A model generated the notes under the pieces. That model saw nothing but the letters and a program-made list of their open reading frames with translations. It did no database searches and had not been told where the DNA came from. A DNA stretch of 64,000 bases from Flexibacter flexilis DSM 6793. Its GTDB lineage: Bacteria > Bacteroidota > Bacteroidia > Cytophagales > Flexibacteraceae. The position numbers and the translations under genes were made by a program. Positions 1-8,812 of this stretch are shown here, one piece after another (positions within the stretch are counted from its first letter, which is position 1; every line of letters starts with the position of its first letter). The stretch is from the NCBI RefSeq assembly GCF_900112255.1, contig NZ_FOLE01000010.1:62001-126000 (forward strand). Direction: 5' to 3'.

Positions 1-137
1 AATCTTATGCCTATTTATTCGATAAGCTAATATAATAATACCGCATTGTAGGCGATCTTCTACCACAAGAATTACAAAAATTGAGTACATTTGAGCTATA
101 ATTTATTCCCAAAATTTTAAAGCCTTTTTGTAACGCA

Positions 138-1802
138 ATGCTTACTCATTTGCTCATCAAAAATTACGCGCTTATCAGAGAGTTGGAGCTTATGCCCAAC
201 CGCGAACTCAATGTCATTACGGGCGAAACAGGCGCAGGTAAATCCATTATGTTGGGAGCTATCGGCTTGCTGCTCGGCAACCGCGCCGACACCAAAGCCC
301 TTTTTGACCAAACTGAAAAATGTATTATAGAAGGCACTTTCGAAGTAGCGGGCTACGATATGGCCGAACTTTTCGAAGAGGCCGAAATAGATTACGATGA
401 TACTTGCCTGATTCGCAGGGAAATATCACCGTCGGGCAAGTCGCGCACCTTTATCAATGACACCCCCGTAAACCTCGACGTGCTGCGCCGCGTGGGGGCG
501 CAACTCATGGACATTCACTCCCAGCACGACACTTTGCAACTCGGTTCGGCGGCTTTCCAAATCGGAATTGTGGACAATTACGCCCAAAACAAAGCACACC
601 GACAAGCTTACACCCAGACTTTTACGGCATGGAAACAAGCAGAAACACGTCTGAAATCGCTGCGCGACCAAGCCGCGCAAGCCCAAAAAGAATCTGATTA
701 CAATCAATTTTTGTTGGATGAACTACTGGCCGCCAAACTTGCGCCCAACGAGCAGACGGAGCTGGAGCAAGAACAAAATTTGCTGGAAAACGCCGAAGAC
801 ATCAAGCTCAAATTACAGCAAGCCATCGCCTATCTCACTGAAGGTGAGGATGCTCCTGTAGTGCCGCGCCTAAAAATAGTGCAGCAGCTTCTGGACAAAC
901 TCGGCCATTTTTCGGAGAATTATCGCACACTCGCCCAACGCCTACAAGCCTGTTTTGCAGAAGCCCGCGACATTGCCGACGAAATAGAAGGCGAAGAACA
1001 AAGCATTGAGGTTGATAACGAACGTATCGCTTTCGTGCAGGAGCGTTTGGATTTGATTTATCATTTGCAGAAGAAACACGGCGCGAACAGCACCAAAGAA
1101 CTGCTGGACATTCAGGCCGAATTAGAACAAAAAGTAGGGCTGCTGTTGAGCTTAGACGAAGATATTTCCGAAGCCGAAAAGCAAACACAAACACTTCAGA
1201 AACAAGCCATTAACATCGCTCAAACGCTCACCGAAACGCGCACAGCAGCCATAGAACCCATCGAAACAGAACTTAAAAATTTGTTTAGGGAAGTGGGAAT
1301 GCCCAACGCGACTATCAAAATAAAATTGGAAGTGGCCGCCAGCCTCACGCCCAACGGCGCGGACATGGTTACGTTCTTGTTTTCAGCTAATAAAGGCGTT
1401 GCGCCACAGGAATTAAAAAATGTGGCGTCGGGCGGTGAATTTTCCCGTTTGATGCTGCTTATCAAATATATTTTGGCAGGAAAAACCGCACTACCAACCA
1501 TTATTTTTGATGAAATTGATACGGGAATTTCGGGCGAAATTGCCATTAAAGTGGGCGGAATTATGCAGCAAATGGGCAAAAAACATCAGATAATTGCCAT
1601 TACCCATTTGCCACAAATTGCGGCACGCGGCAAAGCACATTATTATGTGTATAAAGATAATTCGGGCGAAAAAACGGTAAGTAAAATCCGACAATTAAAA
1701 CCAAGTGAACAAATCGTCGAAATTGCACAAATGATTAGCGGTGAGCCGCCTTCGCCAGCGAGTTTAGACCACGCGCGCGAACTATTGGAAATGAGTCATT
1801 GA
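138..1802 (+). CDS. recN: DNA repair protein RecN
   Basis: SMC-like ATPase of recombinational double-strand-break repair, cytosolic and nucleoid-associated. The Walker A motif GETGAGKS lies at residues 29-36. Two long coiled-coil stretches with many Glu, Gln and Leu fill the middle (about 150-370). The ABC signature NVASGGEFSRL sits near residue 430, followed by Walker B TIIFDEIDTGISG. At 554 residues the length is that of full RecN. The ATG at 138 gives the canonical beginning MLTHLLIKNYALI. The gene ends 8 bp before a convergent lipoprotein gene with no clear terminator between them. The family call is secure. Confidence 0.97.
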   Translation: MLTHLLIKNYALIRELELMPNRELNVITGETGAGKSIMLGAIGLLLGNRADTKALFDQTEKCIIEGTFEVAGYDMAELFEEAEIDYDDTCLIRREISPSGKSRTFINDTPVNLDVLRRVGAQLMDIHSQHDTLQLGSAAFQIGIVDNYAQNKAHRQAYTQTFTAWKQAETRLKSLRDQAAQAQKESDYNQFLLDELLAAKLAPNEQTELEQEQNLLENAEDIKLKLQQAIAYLTEGEDAPVVPRLKIVQQLLDKLGHFSENYRTLAQRLQACFAEARDIADEIEGEEQSIEVDNERIAFVQERLDLIYHLQKKHGANSTKELLDIQAELEQKVGLLLSLDEDISEAEKQTQTLQKQAINIAQTLTETRTAAIEPIETELKNLFREVGMPNATIKIKLEVAASLTPNGADMVTFLFSANKGVAPQELKNVASGGEFSRLMLLIKYILAGKTALPTIIFDEIDTGISGEIAIKVGGIMQQMGKKHQIIAITHLPQIAARGKAHYYVYKDNSGEKTVSKIRQLKPSEQIVEIAQMISGEPPSPASLDHARELLEMSH

Positions 1803-1810
1803 TTAAGTAA

Positions 1811-2419
1811 CTAACTGTTTATCATGAAATTATAGCAAATAAAACTTTGGAAAATTTCTTTCGTTTCATTTTCAAGATTCCAGTTTTTGTCTTCCGTACC
1901 CACCCAAATCAGGCGCAAAGTTTTGGTATCAGCAGCCACAAAATATTCTCTATGAGCGTATTTTGTGGCTGTTTTTTTGTCCAAAATAATATACGAAATA
2001 CTGTAAATGGTTTGGCCTGTGGTATTATAAACAATGCTATCTTGCGTTAGGTTTGTTAGCTGCAAATCTTTATCAGAAAGCAATTCATTTTTTAACTTTT
2101 TCATTTGCAAAGGTTTAGCGTACAAAATGCCCATGCAATGAAAAAATGGTTCGACAAATGTATTAGCTCGTAAAGCGGCTTTTCCTTTATTTTTTTGCAA
2201 ATCTTTTTTCAAAAAAGCGCGATAATCGGCGGCAGTTGGCAAGTCTTTTAGTGTAAATTTATTGAATTGATAATCACCGTAAAAGTCCATTTTGAAGGCG
2301 GGTTTGTGGTGCTTATATTCGATTTTACCGCTCTCAGTTGGCTGTTGGGAGCTATTGGACAGCACGCCACACGATACTGACATTACAACCAAACATAACA
2401 ATACAAATATTTTTTGCAT
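1811..2419 (-). CDS. Unrecognised lipoprotein
   Basis: A 202-residue protein with a lipoprotein signal peptide: Met-Gln-Lys, a hydrophobic core, then a lipobox-like VMSVSC with the lipidated Cys near residue 17. The mature part is polar and mixed alpha/beta, with Tyr- and Lys-rich segments (DFYGDYQFNKF; YSISYIILDKK). I do not recognise a family. It is convergent with recN and shares almost no intergenic space with it. It is probably anchored in the inner leaflet of the outer membrane or on the surface; function unknown. Confidence 0.75.
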   Translation of the reverse strand: MQKIFVLLCLVVMSVSCGVLSNSSQQPTESGKIEYKHHKPAFKMDFYGDYQFNKFTLKDLPTAADYRAFLKKDLQKNKGKAALRANTFVEPFFHCMGILYAKPLQMKKLKNELLSDKDLQLTNLTQDSIVYNTTGQTIYSISYIILDKKTATKYAHREYFVAADTKTLRLIWVGTEDKNWNLENETKEIFQSFICYNFMINS

Positions 2420-2553
2420 AAAATAAAGATAAATTGTTTTTGGGCGAAAATATGAACAAATTTCGGATTAGTTGGGAAGAAAATCGAAGACTTTTTAGGT
2501 AAGCCCAACCTTATTTTTAGGATATAATTTTCAGTAAAATTTTGCCGTCGGCT

Positions 2554-4659
2554 ATGGCTTCACAGCATTTTTTTGATACAAAAATAGAATTTTTGAAAGG
2601 CGTTGGGGCGCAGCGTGCGGCGTTGCTCAACACCGAATTAGGCGTGTTTACGTTCGGGGATTTGTTACAAAAATATCCGTTTCGGCACGAAGACCGCACG
2701 GTTTTTCATCAAATCGGGCGCATAAACGAGGAAATGCCCGCCGTACAACTCAAAGGTATTTTGCGCAATATCAGCAAGTTAGGCGAAGGAAAAAGTGCCC
2801 GACTGACCGCCACACTCCACGACCATACGGGCATGGTGGAACTGGTTTGGTTTAAGGGTATTAGTTGGATAGAAAAAATATTGCACGAGGAACAACAATA
2901 CATCGTGTACGGGAAACCGTCGCTTTACGGGACAAAATTTAACATTCCGCACCCAGATATTGAGCCTTGGAACGAGCAACAAAACCGCCCCACGTACCTC
3001 CACCCTGTTTATAACACGACCGAAAAAATGAAAAAACGCGGCTTGGATAGCAAAATGCTTACGCGCATTATGCAAAATCTGCTCAAAGCCTGCTACCAAC
3101 ATATTCCCGAAACGTTGCCGCAATATGTCATGGAAAAACAACGGCTTTGCAGCAAGATGAAGGCCATGATTGCAATTCATTTTCCTAAAAATAATACAGA
3201 ACTTGAACAGGCCAAAGCACGTCTAAAATTTGAGGAATTATTTTATATTCAACTCAAAATTTTAAAACAAAAAACCACACAAAAAACAGTAAGCCAAGGA
3301 TTTGTGTTTGGGAAATTGGCTTCGTTGCATGAGTTTTACAAATCGCATTTGCCCTTTGATTTGACGGGTGCGCAAAAGCGCGTTATCCGCGAAATACACA
3401 AAGACATGACCAGCGGCAAGCAAATGAACCGACTGCTACAAGGCGACGTGGGAAGCGGCAAAACCATCGTGGCGTTTGTGTGTATGCTCATGGCCATCGA
3501 CAACCAAACACAGGCTGGCCTGATGGCTCCGACCGAGATTTTGGCCGAGCAGCATTACAACGGTCTCAAACCTTTTGCCGATGCGCTGGGCTTGCCAATG
3601 GCCAAACTTACAGGCTCGACCAAGAAAAAAGAACGCACGCAAATATTAGAGCAATTGGCTGCGGGCGAACTAAAAATTTTGGTGGGAACGCACGCACTCA
3701 TCGAAGACAGCGTACAATTTGAAACGTTGGGGCTGTGCGTGATAGACGAACAACACCGTTTTGGCGTGGCGCAACGTGCCAAACTTTGGCAAAAAAATAC
3801 GCATACGCCACCGCATATTTTGGTAATGACGGCCACGCCGATTCCGCGCACGCTGGCCATGACCTTGTACGGGGATTTGGATGTGTCGGTGATTGATGAG
3901 TTGCCGCCTGGCCGCAAGCCCATCAAAACCGTGCATCGCTACGACACTGATCGCCTGCGCGTGTTTGGTTTTATGAAAGAAGAAATAGCCAAAGGCCACC
4001 AAGTTTATGTCGTTTATCCGTTGATTGATGAGTCAGAAAAGCTTGATTACAAAGATCTTACAGACGGATACGAAAGTATTGCGCGGGCATTTCCTGCACC
4101 CGACTACCAAGTAAGCATCGTGCATGGCCGCATGAAAGCACCCGAACGAGATTTTGAAATGCAGCGTTTTATCAATAAAGAAACGCAAATAATGGTGGCC
4201 ACGACCGTGATTGAAGTGGGGGTAAACGTGCCGAACGCCTCGGTGATGGTGATAGAAAGTGCCGAACGCTTTGGGCTTTCGCAGTTGCACCAGTTGCGCG
4301 GACGCGTGGGGCGCGGCGCGGAGCAATCTTTTTGTATTTTGATGACGGGTTATAAGTTGAGTCAAGATAGCAAAATCCGTATCCGAACGATGGAGCAGAC
4401 CAACAACGGTTTTGAGATTGCGGACGTGGATTTGCAGCTACGCGGGCCGGGCGATTTGATGGGAACGCAGCAAAGCGGCGTGCTGGATTTGCTTATTGCC
4501 GACCTCTCGAAAGATGCCATTGTGTTACAAAATGCGCGTGTGTGTGCCGAAGAGATTTTGGAGACAGATGCAGCACTGGAGCAGCCCGAACACGAATCTA
4601 TTTTGCATCATATCAACTCTTTAAGTAAAAATACAACGCTGTGGAGCAGAATCAGTTGA
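2554..4659 (+). CDS. recG: ATP-dependent DNA helicase RecG
   Basis: Superfamily 2 helicase that remodels stalled replication forks and Holliday junctions. The order is an N-terminal wedge/OB fold (about residues 1-230), then a helicase core with Walker A GDVGSGKT near residue 297, the DEQH box of RecG near 397, motif III TATPIPRT, and the C-terminal motifs VIEVGVNVPNA and QLRGRVGRG. About 701 residues, normal for RecG. The reading frame stays open from a TTG at 2542, but the ATG at 2554 (MASQHFFDTK) is the better start because the family begins near there. It is a monocistronic plus-strand gene. Confidence 0.96.
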   Translation: MASQHFFDTKIEFLKGVGAQRAALLNTELGVFTFGDLLQKYPFRHEDRTVFHQIGRINEEMPAVQLKGILRNISKLGEGKSARLTATLHDHTGMVELVWFKGISWIEKILHEEQQYIVYGKPSLYGTKFNIPHPDIEPWNEQQNRPTYLHPVYNTTEKMKKRGLDSKMLTRIMQNLLKACYQHIPETLPQYVMEKQRLCSKMKAMIAIHFPKNNTELEQAKARLKFEELFYIQLKILKQKTTQKTVSQGFVFGKLASLHEFYKSHLPFDLTGAQKRVIREIHKDMTSGKQMNRLLQGDVGSGKTIVAFVCMLMAIDNQTQAGLMAPTEILAEQHYNGLKPFADALGLPMAKLTGSTKKKERTQILEQLAAGELKILVGTHALIEDSVQFETLGLCVIDEQHRFGVAQRAKLWQKNTHTPPHILVMTATPIPRTLAMTLYGDLDVSVIDELPPGRKPIKTVHRYDTDRLRVFGFMKEEIAKGHQVYVVYPLIDESEKLDYKDLTDGYESIARAFPAPDYQVSIVHGRMKAPERDFEMQRFINKETQIMVATTVIEVGVNVPNASVMVIESAERFGLSQLHQLRGRVGRGAEQSFCILMTGYKLSQDSKIRIRTMEQTNNGFEIADVDLQLRGPGDLMGTQQSGVLDLLIADLSKDAIVLQNARVCAEEILETDAALEQPEHESILHHINSLSKNTTLWSRIS

Positions 4660-4847
4660 TATAAAATATATAGTAAAAAACTTTGATTTTTAGAAAAAAA
4701 ATAGCAGTTTTACGATAGTATCAGGTTGCAAAATAAAAAACATGTGTTGTTTGCTTTTTTTAGTATTATTTACTGTAAAAAACAGATGATGCAAAATAAA
4801 ACACAACAAAACAAACACAGTATAGACTACGAAAAATACTTTGCACG

Positions 4848-7481
4848 ATGGTAAAAGAGCATACTGATCACCTAGAAAGGTGGCAAAAACAATTAACCCT
4901 TGTAGAGAATAAGGCCTTTATTTTTCCTCAGAAGGAGGAGGAGGCCATCATTTCGTTAGATGCGACAAACGTAACGAGCCACATAAATCCCAAATCATCT
5001 TTTGGGCGAGCATTCTATTGGTCTGATACCAATAATAATGAGGCGTTTCGTCATAACCCTTACAAATTTAAAAATACTGTTAGGCGAAAAAAACGGCTTC
5101 GTATTTTGTTGAATACAAAAGAAGTGCAAAATAATTTCAATTTTTCGAAAACCAAATATTCAGAAATAACCAATACGTACAAGAGCATTTTTGATAATAC
5201 AGCGCAGGGGCAAATTATTATTAAACCCGATATGAGCATTGAAGCCATTAATGATATGGCTTTAGAAACAATCGATAAATATTTTAATTTAAAACTAAAA
5301 AAGAAGGATGATTTAGGTGCTTTTAGGCATCACAAGGGGTACAATATATTGGCTACATGGTTTGACGATGCACTGAATGGGAATATCACTCAGAAGGAAT
5401 TACGCTTGGATTTGTCTCAATCTAAAAGAGTTTGGATTAAATTACGCGTTGCGCCTGTCTATAATCGGGTTAAGCAAATATGTGCGATTCATCTAATCGG
5501 CAGCGACATTACAACCCGTAAGGAATCGGAAAGGCGTTTGGAAGAAAATGAAGCGAAATTAAAGGCAATTTTTGAAAGTTCTTCGGACGCACTTATCATC
5601 GTAGGAGACGGATTGAAAATGATATTAGACTGCAATCAGCGAGCCACCAAAATGTTTGAAAAAAACATAAAAGGAATGTCTATTAGCGTTTTGTCGTCAG
5701 AATTTTGTTTGAAAAAAAACCAAAAAGAAATAGAAAAGGTACTGAATGAGTCGGATGTTTTTTTGCAGGAATTAGAATACGAAACAGCGTCAGGGCGAAA
5801 GTTTTGGGGAAGTACGGCGGTGAGTACCATCTCTATAGGCCACAACAAATTTAAACTGGTTCGTATTATAGATATTACGGAGCGCAAACAAATGGAAGCT
5901 GACTTGTTGGCGGCTAAAGAAAAAGCGTTGGCTTTGAGCCAAATTAAAGACCAGTTTTTGGCATCGGTAAGCCACGAGATCCGTACGCCGCTCAATGGTG
6001 TAGTTGGTGCCATCAATTTATTGGATAGTAATCATGCACTTAATCCAGAACAATATACCCGAACGGTCAAAACTTTACGCTTTTCAGCGCAACATTTGCT
6101 TACGCTGATCAATGATATATTAGATTTTAATAAGATAGAATCCAATAAAGTTACATTAGACACACACAATTTTAATTTTAATTCACTTGTAAGAGAAATT
6201 GCCCAAACATTTACATTTAGAGCACAAGAAAAAAACATTGTTTTATTTACGTCCTTTGATACGAATATTCCTAAAAATTTGCTAGGAGATAGCCTTCGTA
6301 TTGTTCAGATAATCAGTAATTTACTGAATAATGCGATAAAATTCACGCCGCATGGAAATGTGCGTATTTGTACGCGAATGCAGGCTGAGACAAAAGAAAA
6401 TGTTTGTATAAAAGTAGAAGTTGCCGATACGGGCATTGGGATTGCCTCTCAGAATTTAGACAAAATTTTTGATGTGTTTACGCAAGCCGAAAATAATACT
6501 TCGAGGCGGTTTGGTGGTACAGGGCTGGGGCTGGCTATCGTAAAAAGACTCTTAAATTTGATGGGGAGCGACATCTCTGTAACGAGCAAAGAAGGGGAAG
6601 GCTCTGTTTTTTCTTTTGATATAATATTACCTAAAAGTAATAGTAATTCAATTAGTGATAACAATATTTTTCACAATAATAAAACGAGTTTTGCGCCTTT
6701 GTCCGAAGTACGCTTGCTGGTAGCTGAAGACAATGAGATAAATCGTTATGTGATTTGTAATTTCCTCAATGAATGGTCTGTACAATATGATATTGCTATC
6801 AATGGAGAGGAGGTTCTGGATTGGCTGGATAAAGGAACGTATGATATGGTGCTGATGGATTTGCAAATGCCTGTCATGGATGGAATAGAAACGACTAAAC
6901 GTATCAGGGATAATTCGGCAATATCATCTACATTGCCAATTATAGCCCTAACCGCCGCCACTTTACCAAACACTACTGATTATTTGCACGAAAATGGAAT
7001 AGATGATTATTTAGCAAAACCATTTGATGCTCATCAACTCTATAATCTTATTTATAAATGGATTAAGAGAAAAACTACTACAACTACGAACACTACTACA
7101 ACTATGCCATCAGAAATTAAAGACATTAAAATTGACTTCAATAAAATGCTCTTTGCCTGCAAAGGTAATTTGGAGGAAGAATCAAAATGTTTGGATATGT
7201 ATTTGCATTATTTTGAGGAGCTGTCCAGTAATTTTGAACGAGCAGTAAGAGCAAACGACACCTCAAAGCTGAGCAATTGGACGCATAACATCAGACCTAT
7301 TATGGCTATTGCGGGTATTGATGATGCAAATATTTGCGTTGATTTATTAAAGAAATCGAGGGGTTTGGCTGCAGAGCCTACATTTAACGAAGCGGAATTT
7401 TCACAGCTACATCTGCAGTTTAAGCAGCTATGCGGCATTTTGTTAGAGCAACTTTATAAGCGAAAGCAACAGACTGAGTAG
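4848..7481 (+). CDS. Hybrid sensor histidine kinase, cytosolic, with PAS pair, receiver and degenerate Hpt
   Basis: An 877-residue phosphorelay kinase with no transmembrane segment, so it should sense an intracellular signal. After a basic N-terminus there are two PAS-like domains (about 105-230 and 235-350). HisKA has the phospho-acceptor His in SHEIRTPLN near residue 376. The ATPase domain shows the N box (NLLNNAIKF), G1 (DTGIGIA) and G2 (GGTGLGLAI). A receiver domain (about 620-740) has the phospho-Asp in VLMDLQMP near residue 670 and Lys in YLAKPFD. The C-terminal about 110 residues look like an Hpt four-helix bundle, but the expected HxxKG reads HNIRP. A run of Thr codons links receiver and Hpt. 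No partner response regulator lies nearby. The output is unknown. Confidence 0.93.
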   Translation: MVKEHTDHLERWQKQLTLVENKAFIFPQKEEEAIISLDATNVTSHINPKSSFGRAFYWSDTNNNEAFRHNPYKFKNTVRRKKRLRILLNTKEVQNNFNFSKTKYSEITNTYKSIFDNTAQGQIIIKPDMSIEAINDMALETIDKYFNLKLKKKDDLGAFRHHKGYNILATWFDDALNGNITQKELRLDLSQSKRVWIKLRVAPVYNRVKQICAIHLIGSDITTRKESERRLEENEAKLKAIFESSSDALIIVGDGLKMILDCNQRATKMFEKNIKGMSISVLSSEFCLKKNQKEIEKVLNESDVFLQELEYETASGRKFWGSTAVSTISIGHNKFKLVRIIDITERKQMEADLLAAKEKALALSQIKDQFLASVSHEIRTPLNGVVGAINLLDSNHALNPEQYTRTVKTLRFSAQHLLTLINDILDFNKIESNKVTLDTHNFNFNSLVREIAQTFTFRAQEKNIVLFTSFDTNIPKNLLGDSLRIVQIISNLLNNAIKFTPHGNVRICTRMQAETKENVCIKVEVADTGIGIASQNLDKIFDVFTQAENNTSRRFGGTGLGLAIVKRLLNLMGSDISVTSKEGEGSVFSFDIILPKSNSNSISDNNIFHNNKTSFAPLSEVRLLVAEDNEINRYVICNFLNEWSVQYDIAINGEEVLDWLDKGTYDMVLMDLQMPVMDGIETTKRIRDNSAISSTLPIIALTAATLPNTTDYLHENGIDDYLAKPFDAHQLYNLIYKWIKRKTTTTTNTTTTMPSEIKDIKIDFNKMLFACKGNLEEESKCLDMYLHYFEELSSNFERAVRANDTSKLSNWTHNIRPIMAIAGIDDANICVDLLKKSRGLAAEPTFNEAEFSQLHLQFKQLCGILLEQLYKRKQQTE

Positions 7482-7515
7482 AATTATATTGTTGGAATCA
7501 TTTGCTTGATGGAGG

Positions 7516-8751
7516 TTATTTCCTCACCGCACAAAGCATACTGGTACGGCCTTTTTTGCCCCACTGATAGCCCAGCGTAAAGGGGAGGGGCGAAGGCGTT
7601 TGGTTGCGGTACGCGCTGTCCAAATCTTGCTCAAAAAGGTTGGTAAACGGCGGAATTGGGATACCATAGCCGCCGTACAAGTGGATGTCCCACATGTTTT
7701 TGTCAAAAAAGCGGTAGGCAATGCCCGTATCGTCTTGCAAAATCAGCGCAGATTTATCAAAAACCGTTTGGCGAATATTGCTAAAACCGTTTTGGTGCAT
7801 CAGGTAAGAGGCTGATTTTAAGTAAGTAACAGTTTCCTGTGTGTTTAAATTATTCTTCAAATAAACATAAAGGCCGTTTGCCTCTTTGTACTTCCAGTTG
7901 GCCATGTCTTGCGAAAAATACACCAATTTGGATAGTTTCTTGCTGGCTTTATTCCAAAATTCAATTTCTACACCATAAGTTTTAACGCCTTCTTGCGCGT
8001 TGCCGTCGGGTAGCGTAATATATTGGCCATCAGCTTGTATTCCCACGAAATTAACGGATTGAATACGCTGACCTGTTCGCGCCAAGAAAATATAGAGCAA
8101 AGGCAACACGCCGTTGAGTTTTTCGGGCTTGAAATGTTCGCGCATATCGAAAGTAATGAAATAGCCGCCGCGAATAATCGTACTCAGAGCCTGAGAAGTC
8201 TGTTGCAAATAATGGTAGTTGCTGTCGGCTTCGAGTTGCGTAAGGCTTGGTTTTTGGCCAACAGGCTCAAGACCAATGAGTAAGTAGCGGTCAGCTTCAG
8301 GGAAAAACGTAAAAGCGTGCAAAAAATCGGGGCCACTGAACGGATAAAAAACCGTTTCGGGTTGCTGGCTTTGTAGCGGTTGAATGGTTTTTTCGCGCCA
8401 AACATTCACCGAGTCGAGGCGACTGGCGTGCATTTTTTGCCAAGCCGTATTGCTGCGTTGTGCGTAATTGAGCCATGCTTCGTGCTGCGAAAGGTGCGCC
8501 AACGGGCTGCTTAATGTGTCCCGTAACATTCCCGAAAGAAATTCGGCGATATAGTCATATTCCGTGAAAGCTGGAGCGGCTATCGTATCCGATTCGGGTG
8601 TCGCCTCTGGCGCAATGGTGTCGGCCAAAGTTACATGCGCCGTGTCGGTTGGGAGAGAATCGGTTTGTTGAGTAGATTCGTTTTCTGCCGAACCACAAGC
8701 ATATAAAGTACCAATAAAGGCAAGACTTAAAGCAAAAAAATATTTCTTCAT
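7516..8751 (-). CDS. Unrecognised 411-residue lipoprotein
   Basis: The signal peptide MKKYFFALSLAFIGTLYACG has a lipobox with Cys at residue 19. A low-complexity Ser/Thr/Glu/Asp linker follows (about 20-65) and then a folded domain. The sequence speaks of a globular, possibly enzyme-like, extracytoplasmic domain (FYPFSGPDFLHAFTFFPEAD; YVYLKNNLNTQETV), but I cannot assign a family. It lies downstream of the DUF5686 gene, separated by a terminator hairpin, so it may have its own promoter. It is convergent with the hybrid kinase. Confidence 0.8.
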   Translation of the reverse strand: MKKYFFALSLAFIGTLYACGSAENESTQQTDSLPTDTAHVTLADTIAPEATPESDTIAAPAFTEYDYIAEFLSGMLRDTLSSPLAHLSQHEAWLNYAQRSNTAWQKMHASRLDSVNVWREKTIQPLQSQQPETVFYPFSGPDFLHAFTFFPEADRYLLIGLEPVGQKPSLTQLEADSNYHYLQQTSQALSTIIRGGYFITFDMREHFKPEKLNGVLPLLYIFLARTGQRIQSVNFVGIQADGQYITLPDGNAQEGVKTYGVEIEFWNKASKKLSKLVYFSQDMANWKYKEANGLYVYLKNNLNTQETVTYLKSASYLMHQNGFSNIRQTVFDKSALILQDDTGIAYRFFDKNMWDIHLYGGYGIPIPPFTNLFEQDLDSAYRNQTPSPLPFTLGYQWGKKGRTSMLCAVRK

Positions 8752-8767
8752 ACAAAAAAAATCGCAA

Positions 8768-8800
8768 GAAAAAGGGCTTTTCCGTTGTCGAAAAAGCCCC
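8768..8800 (-). terminator. Rho-independent terminator of the DUF5686 gene
   Basis: On the minus strand the arms GGGCTTTT and AAAAGCCC (8-bp stem, short loop) are followed by a run of T. It sits directly after the stop codon of the DUF5686 gene and before the start of the downstream lipoprotein gene. Confidence 0.75.
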
Positions 8801-8812
8801 CAAAAGTAGCGT

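Noticed and set aside
1-137. A short coding tail reading DLLPQELQKLSTFEL ending at 101
   Set aside because: The frame is closed by tandem stop codons at 33-38, there is no start, and nothing links it to a known family. It may be the end of an upstream gene with a shift, but the piece is too short to support.
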